Part shown: in pieces, positions 9,097 to 17,746 of the stretch
Layout of the letters: the number at the start of each line of letters is the position of its first letter
Position numbering within the stretch: position 1 is the first letter of the stretch
Assembly (NCBI RefSeq): GCF_002964605.1
Contig: NZ_PQDH01000007.1
Coordinates: forward strand, 124,001-188,000
Length of the DNA: 64,000 nt
Origin: Vallitalea okinawensis
GTDB taxonomy: Bacteria; Bacillota; Clostridia; Lachnospirales; PQDH01
Reading direction: 5' to 3'
The notes under the pieces: generated by a model
The model's input: only the letters and a program-made list of their open reading frames with translations
The model's database searches: none
What the model was told of the DNA's origin: nothing
Made by a program: the position numbers and the translations under genes

Positions 9097-10698
9097 TTAA
9101 TCACCTTGTTCATTATTTTTATCTGTTTTCAGACGTATATTTTCTTCTGGTACTGCATAATAACCTCTTGTCTTAAGTGCAAAAATCGGGAATCGAAGAA
9201 TTGAATCTTTAACTGCTTCTTCTTTGTTCAATTCTCTAGCTACGTAAGGTGTAAGATATGGTATTCCAAAACTCTTGAGAGAAGTTAAATGGATCACCAA
9301 TACTAATACAGCCAATATAAAGCCATATAACCCAAGTATAGCTGAGAATAATATAATTAAAAATTTAGTAATACGCATACCCGCTACTAATGACTGAGTT
9401 GGAACTGCAAAGGATGATATCGCTGTTAGTGCCACAACAATAACAATAATCGGACTAATAATATTGGCTTCTACTGCTGCCTGCCCAATGATTAAACCAC
9501 CAACTATACCGATGGTGCTTCCAATAGCACTAGGTAGCCTAACACCGGCTTCTCTTAATAATTCAAAAGCCAATTCCATAATAATAATCTCAATAACTAC
9601 AGGAAAGGGCACTCCTTCCCTGGACGCTGCAATAGAAAAGGCTAACTGAGAAGGTATCATCGATGGATGATAAGTCGTTATAGCAATAAATAAGCCTGGT
9701 AATGCAGTTGCAAAGAATGCTGCTATATAACGCAGTATCCGAACAAAACTGGAAATAACCCATCGGTTATAATAGTCTTCTGAAGCTTGGAAGAATGAAT
9801 TGATGGTAGATGGTACAAGAAGTACTAGGGGCGTATTATCTACAACAATAGCTATTCTTCCTTCAAGAATTGAAGCTGCCACCTTATCGGGTCTTTCCGT
9901 CACTTGTGCTTGCGGGAATGGACTGAACCATTCATGTTCAATCAACTGCTCAACAGTTCCAGTCTCTAAAATAGCGTCTATTTTAAAGGAATGAATCCGT
10001 CTTTCTACTTCCTCCAACAAATCCTTTCGTACAATATCATCCATGTACATAAGTGCAACATCTGTTCTTGAACGCGTACCAATCTGCATTTGTTTTACTT
10101 TTAATTTTGTATCACGAATACGTCGTCTTATTAGTACCGTATTAAATCGAAATGCTTCTGAGAAAGCTTCCTTAGAACCTCGAACAACTGATTCTGTTTC
10201 AGTCTTTGGAACCCCTCTATTTGGGAACCCTTTTGTGGCTATCACAAATCCTTTATCAAAACCATCAACAAGTAAGATACTATCCCCAGCTAAAACAGAT
10301 ACCACTAAATCATCAAACTTTGTTACCTCTTTGAGATCAGCTGTTGCCATTCCACCATCTCTTAACAGATCAAAAACGGGTATCTTAGCATCTTTAGGCT
10401 CAGGGGGTATACCACGATCATAGACAATCAAAGGCTCTAAAATAGATTCTTCAATAACCCTCCTATCAACCATGACATCAATATACGCCATGTAAGCCCA
10501 AATCTTTCTATCCTTTCCGATAGGAAACTTTCTTTTAACAACATCATCACAGTTATGAAATAAACTTTCAAAAGTTTTGATATTTTCATCTAATGACGAC
10601 ATGAGAGGTACGATAACTTTATTATCTCTATTATGAGTTCGATCCTCTTTGAAGGTAACTTTTATTTTTCTCCTATTTTCAAACTTCTTTTTTTTCAA
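9097..10698 (-). CDS. gerKA: Spore germination protein, GerKA/GerAA family
   Basis: 533 residues from a TTG at 10698, which has GGGAGGGAG at 7 bases. The frame is open to another TTG at 10722 without a good site. A basic N-terminus (KKKKFENRRKIKVTFKED) leads into the soluble domain with DRGIPPEPKDAKI, RGSKEAFSEAFRFNTVLIRRRIRD and FPQAQVTERPDKVAASILEG, then several membrane helices from about residue 320 (IAAFFATALPGLFIAITTYHP). A subunits oligomerise into the ion channel of the germinant receptor. The C-terminal tail (PEENIRLKTDKNNEQGD) is charged. First gene of the A-B-C set, with the small membrane protein just upstream. Confidence 0.93.
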   Translation of the reverse strand: MKKKKFENRRKIKVTFKEDRTHNRDNKVIVPLMSSLDENIKTFESLFHNCDDVVKRKFPIGKDRKIWAYMAYIDVMVDRRVIEESILEPLIVYDRGIPPEPKDAKIPVFDLLRDGGMATADLKEVTKFDDLVVSVLAGDSILLVDGFDKGFVIATKGFPNRGVPKTETESVVRGSKEAFSEAFRFNTVLIRRRIRDTKLKVKQMQIGTRSRTDVALMYMDDIVRKDLLEEVERRIHSFKIDAILETGTVEQLIEHEWFSPFPQAQVTERPDKVAASILEGRIAIVVDNTPLVLLVPSTINSFFQASEDYYNRWVISSFVRILRYIAAFFATALPGLFIAITTYHPSMIPSQLAFSIAASREGVPFPVVIEIIIMELAFELLREAGVRLPSAIGSTIGIVGGLIIGQAAVEANIISPIIVIVVALTAISSFAVPTQSLVAGMRITKFLIILFSAILGLYGFILAVLVLVIHLTSLKSFGIPYLTPYVARELNKEEAVKDSILRFPIFALKTRGYYAVPEENIRLKTDKNNEQGD

Positions 10699-10725
10699 TA
10701 AAATTCTCCCTCCCTTTAACAACTA

Positions 10726-10947
10726 CTAAATAATCAACGTCACTACATATAGGGAAGCGCCTCCAATTATATATACATAACCGATTATTTTAGCTATTTT
10801 ATATCCCTTATGGTCTTTACGTATTTCCAAACGTCTAGCATCGTGAATAAGTATAAATATCCCCGATAATACAACAAAAATAGTAATGTAGATGGAGTAT
10901 ATATTATCAAATTTATTGGATATGGATTCAAATATTACTTCGCCCAT
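10726..10947 (-). CDS. Small two-helix membrane protein of the germination operon
   Basis: 73 residues with two membrane segments (about 17-35 and 52-72) separated by a basic loop (HDARRLEIRKDHKGYKIAK). AAGGG lies 9 bases before the ATG. It ends about 27 bases upstream of the gerKA start and is probably its first co-transcribed gene. Short membrane proteins of this layout are found next to gerA-type operons in clostridia (the CLC_0170-type family is the nearest I can recall), and small GerD-like helper subunits exist for some receptors. An accessory role in receptor assembly is inference. No catalytic motif is present. Confidence 0.6.
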   Translation of the reverse strand: MGEVIFESISNKFDNIYSIYITIFVVLSGIFILIHDARRLEIRKDHKGYKIAKIIGYVYIIGGASLYVVTLII

Positions 10948-11165
10948 TTCAACAATCCCTTCTTAATTCTAATGTAGGAAACACTCATATGATTAATGTA
11001 ATGTGCATATTTAGATCAAGGCATCAGTCCTTTTCTTGTTACATTCATTTTTTGTAATTATTCACATTTTATTCACACACAAAAGTATTCCCTAAATTAT
11101 TAGTAAATCCACAGGGGTAACCCCTAAATTTATCTTCTATCATTACAAAAAGCTTCTAAATAGAA

Positions 11166-11200
11166 AAAAGAGATTATTGATATTTTCAATAACCTCTTTT
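11166..11200 (-). terminator. Intrinsic terminator after the secreted coiled-coil gene
   Basis: Minus-strand hairpin GAGGTTATTGA / TCAATAATCTC with one wobble pair, followed by TTTTTTC, about 30 bases after the stop at 11228. Confidence 0.75.
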
Positions 11201-11227
11201 AATACAATTTATTTAATTTCATAAAAT

Positions 11228-12649
11228 CTAATTTTCTAAACGTATTAGATAATCCCATGTAATGTTGATAAAATCACTTGGATATCGATCATAACATTCT
11301 TGCATTAACTGTCTATCAGAGTCTTTTTGATTAACAAGTTCCCACATAGTATCAAAATAGAGTGACTGAAGCAGTACTTCCATTTCAACATCCTCATTAT
11401 TTGAATAAATCATTTTCGCTTTTTTTTGGACCATTGACATATAATAATCTTTATTATATTTTTGCTCATATTGACTCTTACTAAAATCTATTCTTAAATC
11501 TGCCCATGTTTGGTCCCATTCAGCTTTACTTCTAGCCATTTCTTCTTCAAGTTGCTTAAAATACTCTTCTTTCTCTTGAATAACAGCCTCTACCATCATA
11601 TCAAAACGATCTTCTTCTTGATTTTCTAAATATGCCTTATACTCAGCAAATGTTGAAAAACCATTATCTGTAGCAATTTCTTTATACTCTTGTTCTTTTG
11701 CTAAAACTGCCGCATTAATTTTAGTACTCACATCAATAGTATCTGTTTCTTCTTTTTCATACAGTTCCTTTAAGTCTTTAATCGCTTTTGATAAAGAATC
11801 ATATAATTCTTTTGTTTGGTCATTCTTTACTTTCTCTCCCAACATCTTATCCATAGCTACACTTTCAATTTCATCTATAAATTGAGTTGCAGCAGAATAA
11901 ATTTCTTCATCAAAGCCTGTGACTTCAATTCCTTTCATCAAGTCTTTAAACTCTTTTTGAGCCTCATAAGAATTCTCATTATCCTTTACCAATTCATAGA
12001 GTTGAGATGCTGCTATATCGAGTTCATCATAAGTACTCAGTTTAGATAGTTTTTTTTCTAAAGAACTAATTGGCTCTTGGCACAGATCTTGGGGATAAAT
12101 CTGATCATCTCTAGTAAGTAGATAATAATTATAGACTTTTTCATAATAGGAGTTGTAATTTTCAATAGCTTCTTCAACTGGCTCTTTTGTTTCTACATTC
12201 CTAAAAAATGCATAATTTTTTAATAGTTGAGCTAAATTACTCAGTTCATCAAGAGTTTGCTTAATATAATCGAGACTATGCGGATGCTGATCTGGTTTTT
12301 GTAATGTTCTTATAGCTTCTATTTTAAATACACTAACTTTTGATTCAAAAATATCTAAGTTTGAAAAACTCATTGTTTCATCTGTTTCAATACAACTATA
12401 TATCTTAAAAAATTGCTCATAATAAAGATCCATTTGCTCAACAATATCACCATAATGGCGATTATACTTTTGTTGCTCAGATAATGTTGCCCACTCCTTA
12501 GCCTCTTCCTCTTGTAACTGTTGTCGAACTTGATTAGCAGCATCTATGTAATCCAACTGAGTACTTTCTGCTTTGACGCTAAATGTTAAAGATAAACTTA
12601 AAAAAAATACAACTGCAGACATAAATCCGATTGCTCTTTTATTCCCCAT
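11228..12649 (-). CDS. Secreted glutamate/lysine-rich helical protein of unknown function
   Basis: 473 residues from the ATG at 12649, with AAGGAG at 8 bases. A signal peptide (GNKRAIGFMSAVVFFLSLSLTFSVKA) is likely cleaved near residue 28. The rest is almost wholly alpha-helical, acidic and rich in Glu, Lys, Gln and Tyr, with long heptad-like stretches such as EEYFKQLEEEMARSKAEWDQ near residue 380. No Cys cluster, protease, hydrolase or wall-anchor motif was found. It is monocistronic between the germination operon and the gntR gene, with a terminator at each end. I do not recognise the family. An extracellular spacer or substrate-binding coiled coil is possible. Confidence 0.75.
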   Translation of the reverse strand: MGNKRAIGFMSAVVFFLSLSLTFSVKAESTQLDYIDAANQVRQQLQEEEAKEWATLSEQQKYNRHYGDIVEQMDLYYEQFFKIYSCIETDETMSFSNLDIFESKVSVFKIEAIRTLQKPDQHPHSLDYIKQTLDELSNLAQLLKNYAFFRNVETKEPVEEAIENYNSYYEKVYNYYLLTRDDQIYPQDLCQEPISSLEKKLSKLSTYDELDIAASQLYELVKDNENSYEAQKEFKDLMKGIEVTGFDEEIYSAATQFIDEIESVAMDKMLGEKVKNDQTKELYDSLSKAIKDLKELYEKEETDTIDVSTKINAAVLAKEQEYKEIATDNGFSTFAEYKAYLENQEEDRFDMMVEAVIQEKEEYFKQLEEEMARSKAEWDQTWADLRIDFSKSQYEQKYNKDYYMSMVQKKAKMIYSNNEDVEMEVLLQSLYFDTMWELVNQKDSDRQLMQECYDRYPSDFINITWDYLIRLEN

Positions 12650-12824
12650 GCTCCTCACTCCTTATAAAATTAGCGATACTAAATTGTAATAATTTAATTA
12701 TTTTTACAATATATCAAATACATCCTTATTTTATCATAATATATTAATTTTGACTATAAACTCAAGAATCTTTTGCCTTGAATAATATGATTAACTGACT
12801 ATACATATTATCATAACTTAAGTA

Positions 12825-12862
12825 ATAAAAAACAGCCTCTAAACAATAGAAGCTGTTTTTTC
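12825..12862 (-). terminator. Intrinsic terminator after the ispE-gntR pair
   Basis: Minus-strand hairpin AACAGCTTCT (12848-12857) with AGAGGCTGTT (12831-12840), then TTTTTTATTAC. A-runs on the other side could make it work in both directions. Confidence 0.75.
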
Positions 12863-12875
12863 ACTATACTATTTA

Positions 12876-13586
12876 TTATTGCCCTTGTTCTTCATGCATC
12901 ATATTGATAACGGCTTTTTCTTGATTCTGAATATGTTGTTTAGCAGTTCTACATGCCCGTTCAACATCCTTTTCTACTAAAGCCTCAGCAATATCTTTAT
13001 GTTCATCAGTAATTTTGTCGTGGTAAGATTCATTTCTTAAGTAAGCAAGACGATACCTAAACATCTGCTCTCTTAAATTATTAATAATCTGTTCCAGTTT
13101 ATCATTAGCCGTTGATTTAAAGATGATATCGTGAAAGCGAATATCTAGTTGAACAAGGGTCTCTAAATCCCCTTTTCTTCTTGCTTCTTCAAACTCATTA
13201 ATGGCTTCTTTTAATTGTTTAACTTCATGATCACTTATTTTAGCACAAGCAAGCTTTACTGCTAACTCTTCTAAAGCTGCACGTACTTCTAATACATCTC
13301 TTACATCTTTTTCTGTGATCTCTGCTACCTGCGCACCTTTGCGTGGTACCATTACTACTAAACCTTCCAACTCTAATTTACGTATAGCTTCTCGTATCGG
13401 TGTACGACTTACACCCATTTTTTCAGCTAATTGTTTTTCCATTAATCGTTCGCCTGGTTTAAGATCACCTTTAAGTATCGCTTCTCTTAGTGCATTGAAT
13501 ACAACGTCTCTCAATGGTAGGTATCCAGAAAAACTTACCTTTAATCCATCATCTAACATAGAAATAGTCCCTCGCTTCCTAATCAT
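12876..13586 (-). CDS. GntR family (FadR subfamily) transcriptional regulator
   Basis: 236 residues. An N-terminal winged helix (about 18-88) with LREAILKGDLKPGERLMEKQLAEKMGVSRTPIREAI is the classic GntR DNA-binding motif, followed by an all-helical FCD/FadR-type effector domain with likely metal ligands (RFHDII, about residue 155, and two later His). FCD regulators often sense carboxylates. GAGG lies about 6 bases before the ATG, and the gene begins 2 bases after the ispE stop, so the two are transcribed together. This ispE-gntR pairing is frequent in clostridia. Its effector and target are unknown. Confidence 0.9.
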   Translation of the reverse strand: MIRKRGTISMLDDGLKVSFSGYLPLRDVVFNALREAILKGDLKPGERLMEKQLAEKMGVSRTPIREAIRKLELEGLVVMVPRKGAQVAEITEKDVRDVLEVRAALEELAVKLACAKISDHEVKQLKEAINEFEEARRKGDLETLVQLDIRFHDIIFKSTANDKLEQIINNLREQMFRYRLAYLRNESYHDKITDEHKDIAEALVEKDVERACRTAKQHIQNQEKAVINMMHEEQGQ

Positions 13587-13588
13587 GC

Positions 13589-14461
13589 TTAACCTCGCGG
13601 ATTATATATACTACTAAAAAATACATGTTTGGCAATACCATTATTCTTAATATAGGCTACTGCTTCCTTTGCTTTATTCTTATCATCAAATAAACCAAAA
13701 ACTGTTGGTCCACTACCACTCATTAATGAACCTAATGCTCCTTGCTCAATCAATGTTCTTTTTATTTCATTGATGACAGGATATTCTTTTATCGTCACTT
13801 CTTCTAAAACATTACATAATTGATTGGCTATACTCTTTAAATTATTTTTCTCTATTTCCTCGATAAGATGATCAGTCTCTGGATGCTTGTCAACATTTTG
13901 TAGCTGCAGATTCTTATATACCCATGGCGTTGAAACCTTGATATCTGGTTTTGCCAAAACAACGTAACAATCGGGAAATGCTTTTAGAGGTGTTAATTGT
14001 TCCCCTATGCCTTCTGCTAAAGCAGTTCCTCTCATAATACAGTAAGGTACATCTGCCCCTATTTGTTTACCAAATTCAGCTAATTGGTCTTTCGATAGTC
14101 CTAATCTAAAAAGCTTATTTATCCCAACAAGTACAGCAGCTGCATCACTACTGCCTCCTGCCAATCCTGCTGCTACAGGAATTTTCTTGTAGAGATCGAT
14201 ATAAACCCCGTCCTCCAATTGAAAACTATCCATTAATAGTTTAGCAGCTTTATAACAAAGATTCTTATCATCTGTTGGTAACCATCTTAAGTTGACATTG
14301 ATGAAGATTCCTTGTTTTCTCGTTTTACGCATGTAAACCTTATCATAAAGCTCAACTGTTTGCATAATCATCTTTACATCGTGATAGCCATCTTCTCTTC
14401 TTCTTAACACATCTAAAGAAATATTAATTTTAGCCCTAGCCTTTAGGGTCACTTCATACAT
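13589..14461 (-). CDS. ispE: 4-(cytidine 5'-diphospho)-2-C-methyl-D-erythritol kinase
   Basis: 290 residues, normal length. GHMP kinase of the MEP isoprenoid pathway, phosphorylating CDP-methylerythritol. Seen: KARAKINISLDVLRRREDGYHDVKMIMQ at the N-terminus (substrate-binding Lys and Asp), PVAAGLAGGSSDAAA near residue 92 (phosphate loop), and GSLMSGSGPTVFGLF near residue 243 (GHMP motif 3). The isoprenoids supply undecaprenyl carriers for the wall and glycan genes around it. It is followed directly by the gntR gene. Confidence 0.95.
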   Translation of the reverse strand: MYEVTLKARAKINISLDVLRRREDGYHDVKMIMQTVELYDKVYMRKTRKQGIFINVNLRWLPTDDKNLCYKAAKLLMDSFQLEDGVYIDLYKKIPVAAGLAGGSSDAAAVLVGINKLFRLGLSKDQLAEFGKQIGADVPYCIMRGTALAEGIGEQLTPLKAFPDCYVVLAKPDIKVSTPWVYKNLQLQNVDKHPETDHLIEEIEKNNLKSIANQLCNVLEEVTIKEYPVINEIKRTLIEQGALGSLMSGSGPTVFGLFDDKNKAKEAVAYIKNNGIAKHVFFSSIYNPRG

Positions 14462-14654
14462 TTAATCACCTTTTCTAATGACGGAATAACATTAGATATT
14501 CCTAAAGGTTATCTGTCTCTATTTACACGATGTCATATTGAATAATGTATACTTTATATTATATACAGTTTTACAATATAAATCAATATGAATAAGATTC
14601 ACTAATATATTTATGGAAAATAATTTAAATACAAGAAAAGTGACTACGTACTTT

Positions 14655-14690
14655 TCAATTCTGTGCAGGAAAGTACAGTGCTTTCTGCAC
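14655..14690. other. Hairpin upstream of the SPOCS gene terminator
   Basis: Arms GTGCAGGAAAG and CTTTCTGCAC around 14663-14690, next to the terminator. An imperfect second pairing, GAAAAGTG with TACTTTTC, lies at about 14636-14656. No T-run follows. Role unknown. Confidence 0.4.
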
Positions 14691-14691
14691 C

Positions 14692-14722
14692 AAAAAAGGG
14701 TGGCATATCCACCCTTCTTCGC
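14692..14722 (-). terminator. Intrinsic terminator after the SPOCS-LysM gene
   Basis: Minus-strand hairpin AAGGGTGG (14709-14716) with CCACCCTT (14696-14703) and TTTTT beyond. Confidence 0.85.
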
Positions 14723-14729
14723 CGGTTTT

Positions 14730-16301
14730 CTAGTATTCCATTAACTTTTTCACAACTAAGATTTTCTCTCCCGGAATAACTGCTTCACTATCTAATTCAT
14801 TAATAGCCATTAGTTCACCTATAGAAGTATTATAACGCTTTGCGATATCCCATAAAGAATCATTAGGTTGAACGACATAGATAACGACACTTGGTAATTT
14901 TTCAATATAGTCCATGTCTTTGTCAGTTTCTTCAACTCCAACAATAAGATTCATTTCATGTTCGTCAAGTACATTGGTATCAAATCCCATAACACATCTC
15001 AATTCGACTTCACGACCAGAAAGCATGTTACAACTTGCATGTTCTACTTCGGCCTTTATTTCTACTTTGTGATAATCTCTAGCATCACGAGCTTCAATGA
15101 CTTGCCTAAAAGGAATAATCTCATCGAAAGAACAAAGTGGGTTATTATCGTCTGCTCCAACATAAAATACTTTCGTAAAAATAACACCCTCTGCTACCAC
15201 TTGATTATCCATGATTTCTAAATCTTCAACTTTACTGTCAGCATTCACATAAAGCACTTGCATAATATCTGGTAAATCATCTCTCAAGCCAATACTTTCT
15301 GATACATTAGCTTTCATCTGATTCTTAAAGATCATGTTTTGGAATTTCGCTGGTTCTGTGGATAAAACTAATTCTTTTGTTGGTGAATATAAATCAGTTA
15401 TAATATCTTTTGATTCGATACTATAAACTTTTACATTCATTTCAGCCACAACTTCAATTTCAATAACGCGATCTTCACCATCTAAATCAGGCATTACTTG
15501 CAAGTAGTACTTAGATATCTTGATATCCGTATTGGTATACATTTCTTGTGTTGAACCATAAGACTCTACAATGCCATTGAAAGGTACCTCTTTTTCAATG
15601 AATTCCAACTGGTGCTCTTCATTTTCTCCAGAGTATAAAATACATACATGTAAGTCACCTTTTACAGCCACTTTATCATCTAATACCTTAACTTCTTTAT
15701 TCTTGAGTGTAATATCACACCATAAAACTTCATTGATATTGGCTTTACCAGTTGGTACTGCCATTTCATCTTTAACAATGAATTTTTCCTCTTTATTGAT
15801 AACCAACTGTCTGGTTTCAAATGGATTTTTTCTAATTTGGAGATCTTCAAGTCCCTCTGCACCAGTTATAATAGATTTAGCCATTTTTTCTTCTGTAATG
15901 ACTCCCACATCAAGTATACAATTAATATTCAGTTTCCTTGAGTTGAGCTTTTCAATCCGTATATTCTCTACAAAACCATCTAAATGATATAAAGCTTCTC
16001 CCCTTACATCATCTACATTGATATACTCATCAATTGTAAAAGTAAGTGACATATTATGTACAGTTTTATTAGGTCCTTCTGATAAGTATAGAACATTACA
16101 ATCAACTCTACCTGAGAATTTTACTCGGCTGCCATCAACATTCATATCATCAAACATTACTTTAGCATCAGATTGTAATATACGCTCTATATCAGGTTTA
16201 ACATCTGGTACAATAACATCCTCCTGTAGAGGAATTTGTAGTGATTGTGCTTCTATTGTTGCTGTTGAGAATATGCTCTCTTTCATCGTTTCTATTGACA
16301 T
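14730..16301 (-). CDS. sipL: SPOCS (DUF3794) and LysM domain protein, SipL-like spore coat morphogen
   Basis: 523 residues with three SPOCS/DUF3794 modules spread over about residues 20-460 (repeated pattern with V.PDVKPDIERIL, then VDCNVLYL, VCILYSG, FTKVFYVG). A C-terminal LysM domain covers about 475-520 (VVQPNDSLWDIAKRYNTSIGELMAIN). This is the domain order of Clostridioides SipL, which binds SpoIVA through its LysM domain and couples engulfment to coat attachment. It is a functional counterpart of SpoVID. No signal peptide, so it acts in the mother-cell cytosol on the forespore surface. The symbol is by analogy of architecture. Confidence 0.85.
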   Translation of the reverse strand: MSIETMKESIFSTATIEAQSLQIPLQEDVIVPDVKPDIERILQSDAKVMFDDMNVDGSRVKFSGRVDCNVLYLSEGPNKTVHNMSLTFTIDEYINVDDVRGEALYHLDGFVENIRIEKLNSRKLNINCILDVGVITEEKMAKSIITGAEGLEDLQIRKNPFETRQLVINKEEKFIVKDEMAVPTGKANINEVLWCDITLKNKEVKVLDDKVAVKGDLHVCILYSGENEEHQLEFIEKEVPFNGIVESYGSTQEMYTNTDIKISKYYLQVMPDLDGEDRVIEIEVVAEMNVKVYSIESKDIITDLYSPTKELVLSTEPAKFQNMIFKNQMKANVSESIGLRDDLPDIMQVLYVNADSKVEDLEIMDNQVVAEGVIFTKVFYVGADDNNPLCSFDEIIPFRQVIEARDARDYHKVEIKAEVEHASCNMLSGREVELRCVMGFDTNVLDEHEMNLIVGVEETDKDMDYIEKLPSVVIYVVQPNDSLWDIAKRYNTSIGELMAINELDSEAVIPGEKILVVKKLMEY

Positions 16302-16661
16302 AGAAAATACCTCCCAAACCCTTTTTTCGCCGTTGTAGAAATACGTTATACTCCTGACAATGTGATTCCATTAGGGATTACAGTCTTAATGAGTATATAC
16401 AACAACTTGCTATTATAAATATATTAGGACTGGGAGGTATTTTATGACTGATTTTTAAATTGACTAATGAATTTTTTGAGTATGCTATAAGACAAAAGTA
16501 GCTCTGCTACGTCTTCTTAATGAAGTTTATGTCGTTAGGAAAGCTCCTTAGCGTCAATTAACCTTTTGGGTTAATTGATTAAATTATTTGACTTTCCTAT
16601 AAGACGAGAAAAAGAAATGTGGCACATGTAGCTTGTAAGTGAAACGTGAAGTACAGATAAG
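16302..16661. other. 360-base intergenic region with a folded segment
   Basis: No credible gene. GTCGTTAGGAAAG (about 16531-16543) pairs with CTTTCCTATAAGAC (about 16592-16605), enclosing a perfect hairpin CAATTAACC / GGTTAATTG (about 16555-16577). A separate hairpin GTAGC-TCT-GCTAC lies at 16498-16510. CTATAAGAC occurs twice (16485 and 16597). It lies in the 3' side of veg or the 5' side of the SPOCS gene. No T-run, so not a simple terminator. Confidence 0.5.
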
Positions 16662-16907
16662 CTATTCACAAAGTGATAATTCAACGGTATGCGTTAGAAC
16701 GTCTGCATAACTGTAAGACAAGTGTTGATAATCATTAGAAAGTTCATTTCTAACTTTCACCACAAAAATACTTGGGTAGGTATTTTCTAGAATACCTTCA
16801 TTAACTACAATTCTTTTTCGCCCTTTATTAGCTCTTACTCTTACTTTACTACCAATAAAAGGATCAATTTGACTTTTGATGTTTACTAAATCTTCAGCTA
16901 AAACCAA
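16662..16907 (-). CDS. veg: Veg family protein
   Basis: 81 residues from a TTG start at 16907, 8 bases after GAGGTG. The sequence follows the Veg pattern closely: DIKSQI-like N-terminus, VRVRANKGRKRIVVNEGILE, NTYPSIFVVKV, SYSYADVLTHTVELSL. Veg is a small SH3-like protein highly expressed in Bacillus and linked there to biofilm gene control. Its biochemical role is still unclear. It is monocistronic here. The 3' gap carries the folded region described separately. Confidence 0.92.
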   Translation of the reverse strand: MVLAEDLVNIKSQIDPFIGSKVRVRANKGRKRIVVNEGILENTYPSIFVVKVRNELSNDYQHLSYSYADVLTHTVELSLCE

Positions 16908-17133
16908 CTTATATTCACCTCAACCATATCTTATTGGAGTAATTACATGATTGCTAAGGTACAAGAAAATATACAGCCAATCGACTTATTTTCTATCACT
17001 ATTAAAGTGTTGTATGCAATTCACTCTCTTATATTATTTACATTGATGCAAAATATATACATAATTTTACTGCATATTTCGGTAAACATCACAAAACCTT
17101 TTTAAGTAACATGCAAACTCTTCTATACAAAAT

Positions 17134-17164
17134 TAAAGAGAGTAAACGCAAATTTACTCTCCTC
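17134..17164 (-). terminator. Intrinsic terminator after the PrcB-like lipoprotein gene
   Basis: Minus-strand hairpin GAGAGTAAA (17153-17161) with TTTACTCTC (17138-17146), followed by TTTAATTTT. Confidence 0.75.
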
Positions 17165-17186
17165 TTATCTTATCTTACACATTCAA

Positions 17187-17615
17187 TTATTTTGTAGAAT
17201 GGACTTCAACATCAATTTCATCACCCATATCGGCTACTTTTAAAATAATACTTGGGTATGTAATAGCTGTTGCCACTACATCTTCTTTAGAAGGTTCTAT
17301 CAATTCTGTTTTAACGATAATGACTTCACCACATAGATCAACACTTTCAATTTTGATACTATAACCTCCAGTTGGTTTTTCTCCATATCCGATGGCTATA
17401 TACATTTCATTACCATCACTATAAGTAAAGAAGTAAGAATCTTTTTGCTTTTCAAACATCTTTTCTTTAATTTTTTGGGATACATCATTTTCATCCATGA
17501 TCTCATATTCTAATGGTTGACAATCAGCATCCCTTGGTGTTTCATCAACACCATTACACCCAATTAACCCTAAACTGATACATACAACTAAAATAAAAGC
17601 AACTATCTTTTTCAT
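17187..17615 (-). CDS. Lipoprotein with PrcB-type C-terminal domain
   Basis: 142 residues from the ATG at 17615, 5 bases after AGGTGA. A GTG at 17624 is in frame but lies within the site. Lipoprotein signal with lipobox LIGC (Cys about residue 20). The C-terminal half, IAIGYGEKPTGGYSIKIESV followed by VIVKTELIEPSKEDVVATA and YPSIILKV, is the pattern of the PrcB C-terminal domain (protease complex inhibitor family; GxKPTGGY is diagnostic). It would be anchored outside the membrane. Whether it inhibits a protease is not known. It stands alone upstream of veg and downstream of yabG. Confidence 0.75.
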   Translation of the reverse strand: MKKIVAFILVVCISLGLIGCNGVDETPRDADCQPLEYEIMDENDVSQKIKEKMFEKQKDSYFFTYSDGNEMYIAIGYGEKPTGGYSIKIESVDLCGEVIIVKTELIEPSKEDVVATAITYPSIILKVADMGDEIDVEVHSTK

Positions 17616-17746
17616 GTATGTCACCTACTTTTTTTCCTTTGTAATATTTATACGAATAGCCTAATTATTTTATGACTATATCTCTTCAACTTAATATTTT
17701 ATAAACTTTCCTGACAAATTTGAGGCGTGATGGTTAGTCACTTTTC

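Noticed and set aside
10043-10423. Plus-strand frame of 126 residues opposite gerKA
   Set aside because: It is antisense to a gene with clear GerKA motifs, has no good ribosome site and its protein is low-complexity Ser/Thr-rich, as expected of a shadow frame.
16434-16458. Tiny frame with a good GGGAGG site (Met-Thr-Asp-Phe)
   Set aside because: Four codons after a ribosome-site-like sequence on the plus strand, with no partner gene downstream. Noted but not supported as a gene.
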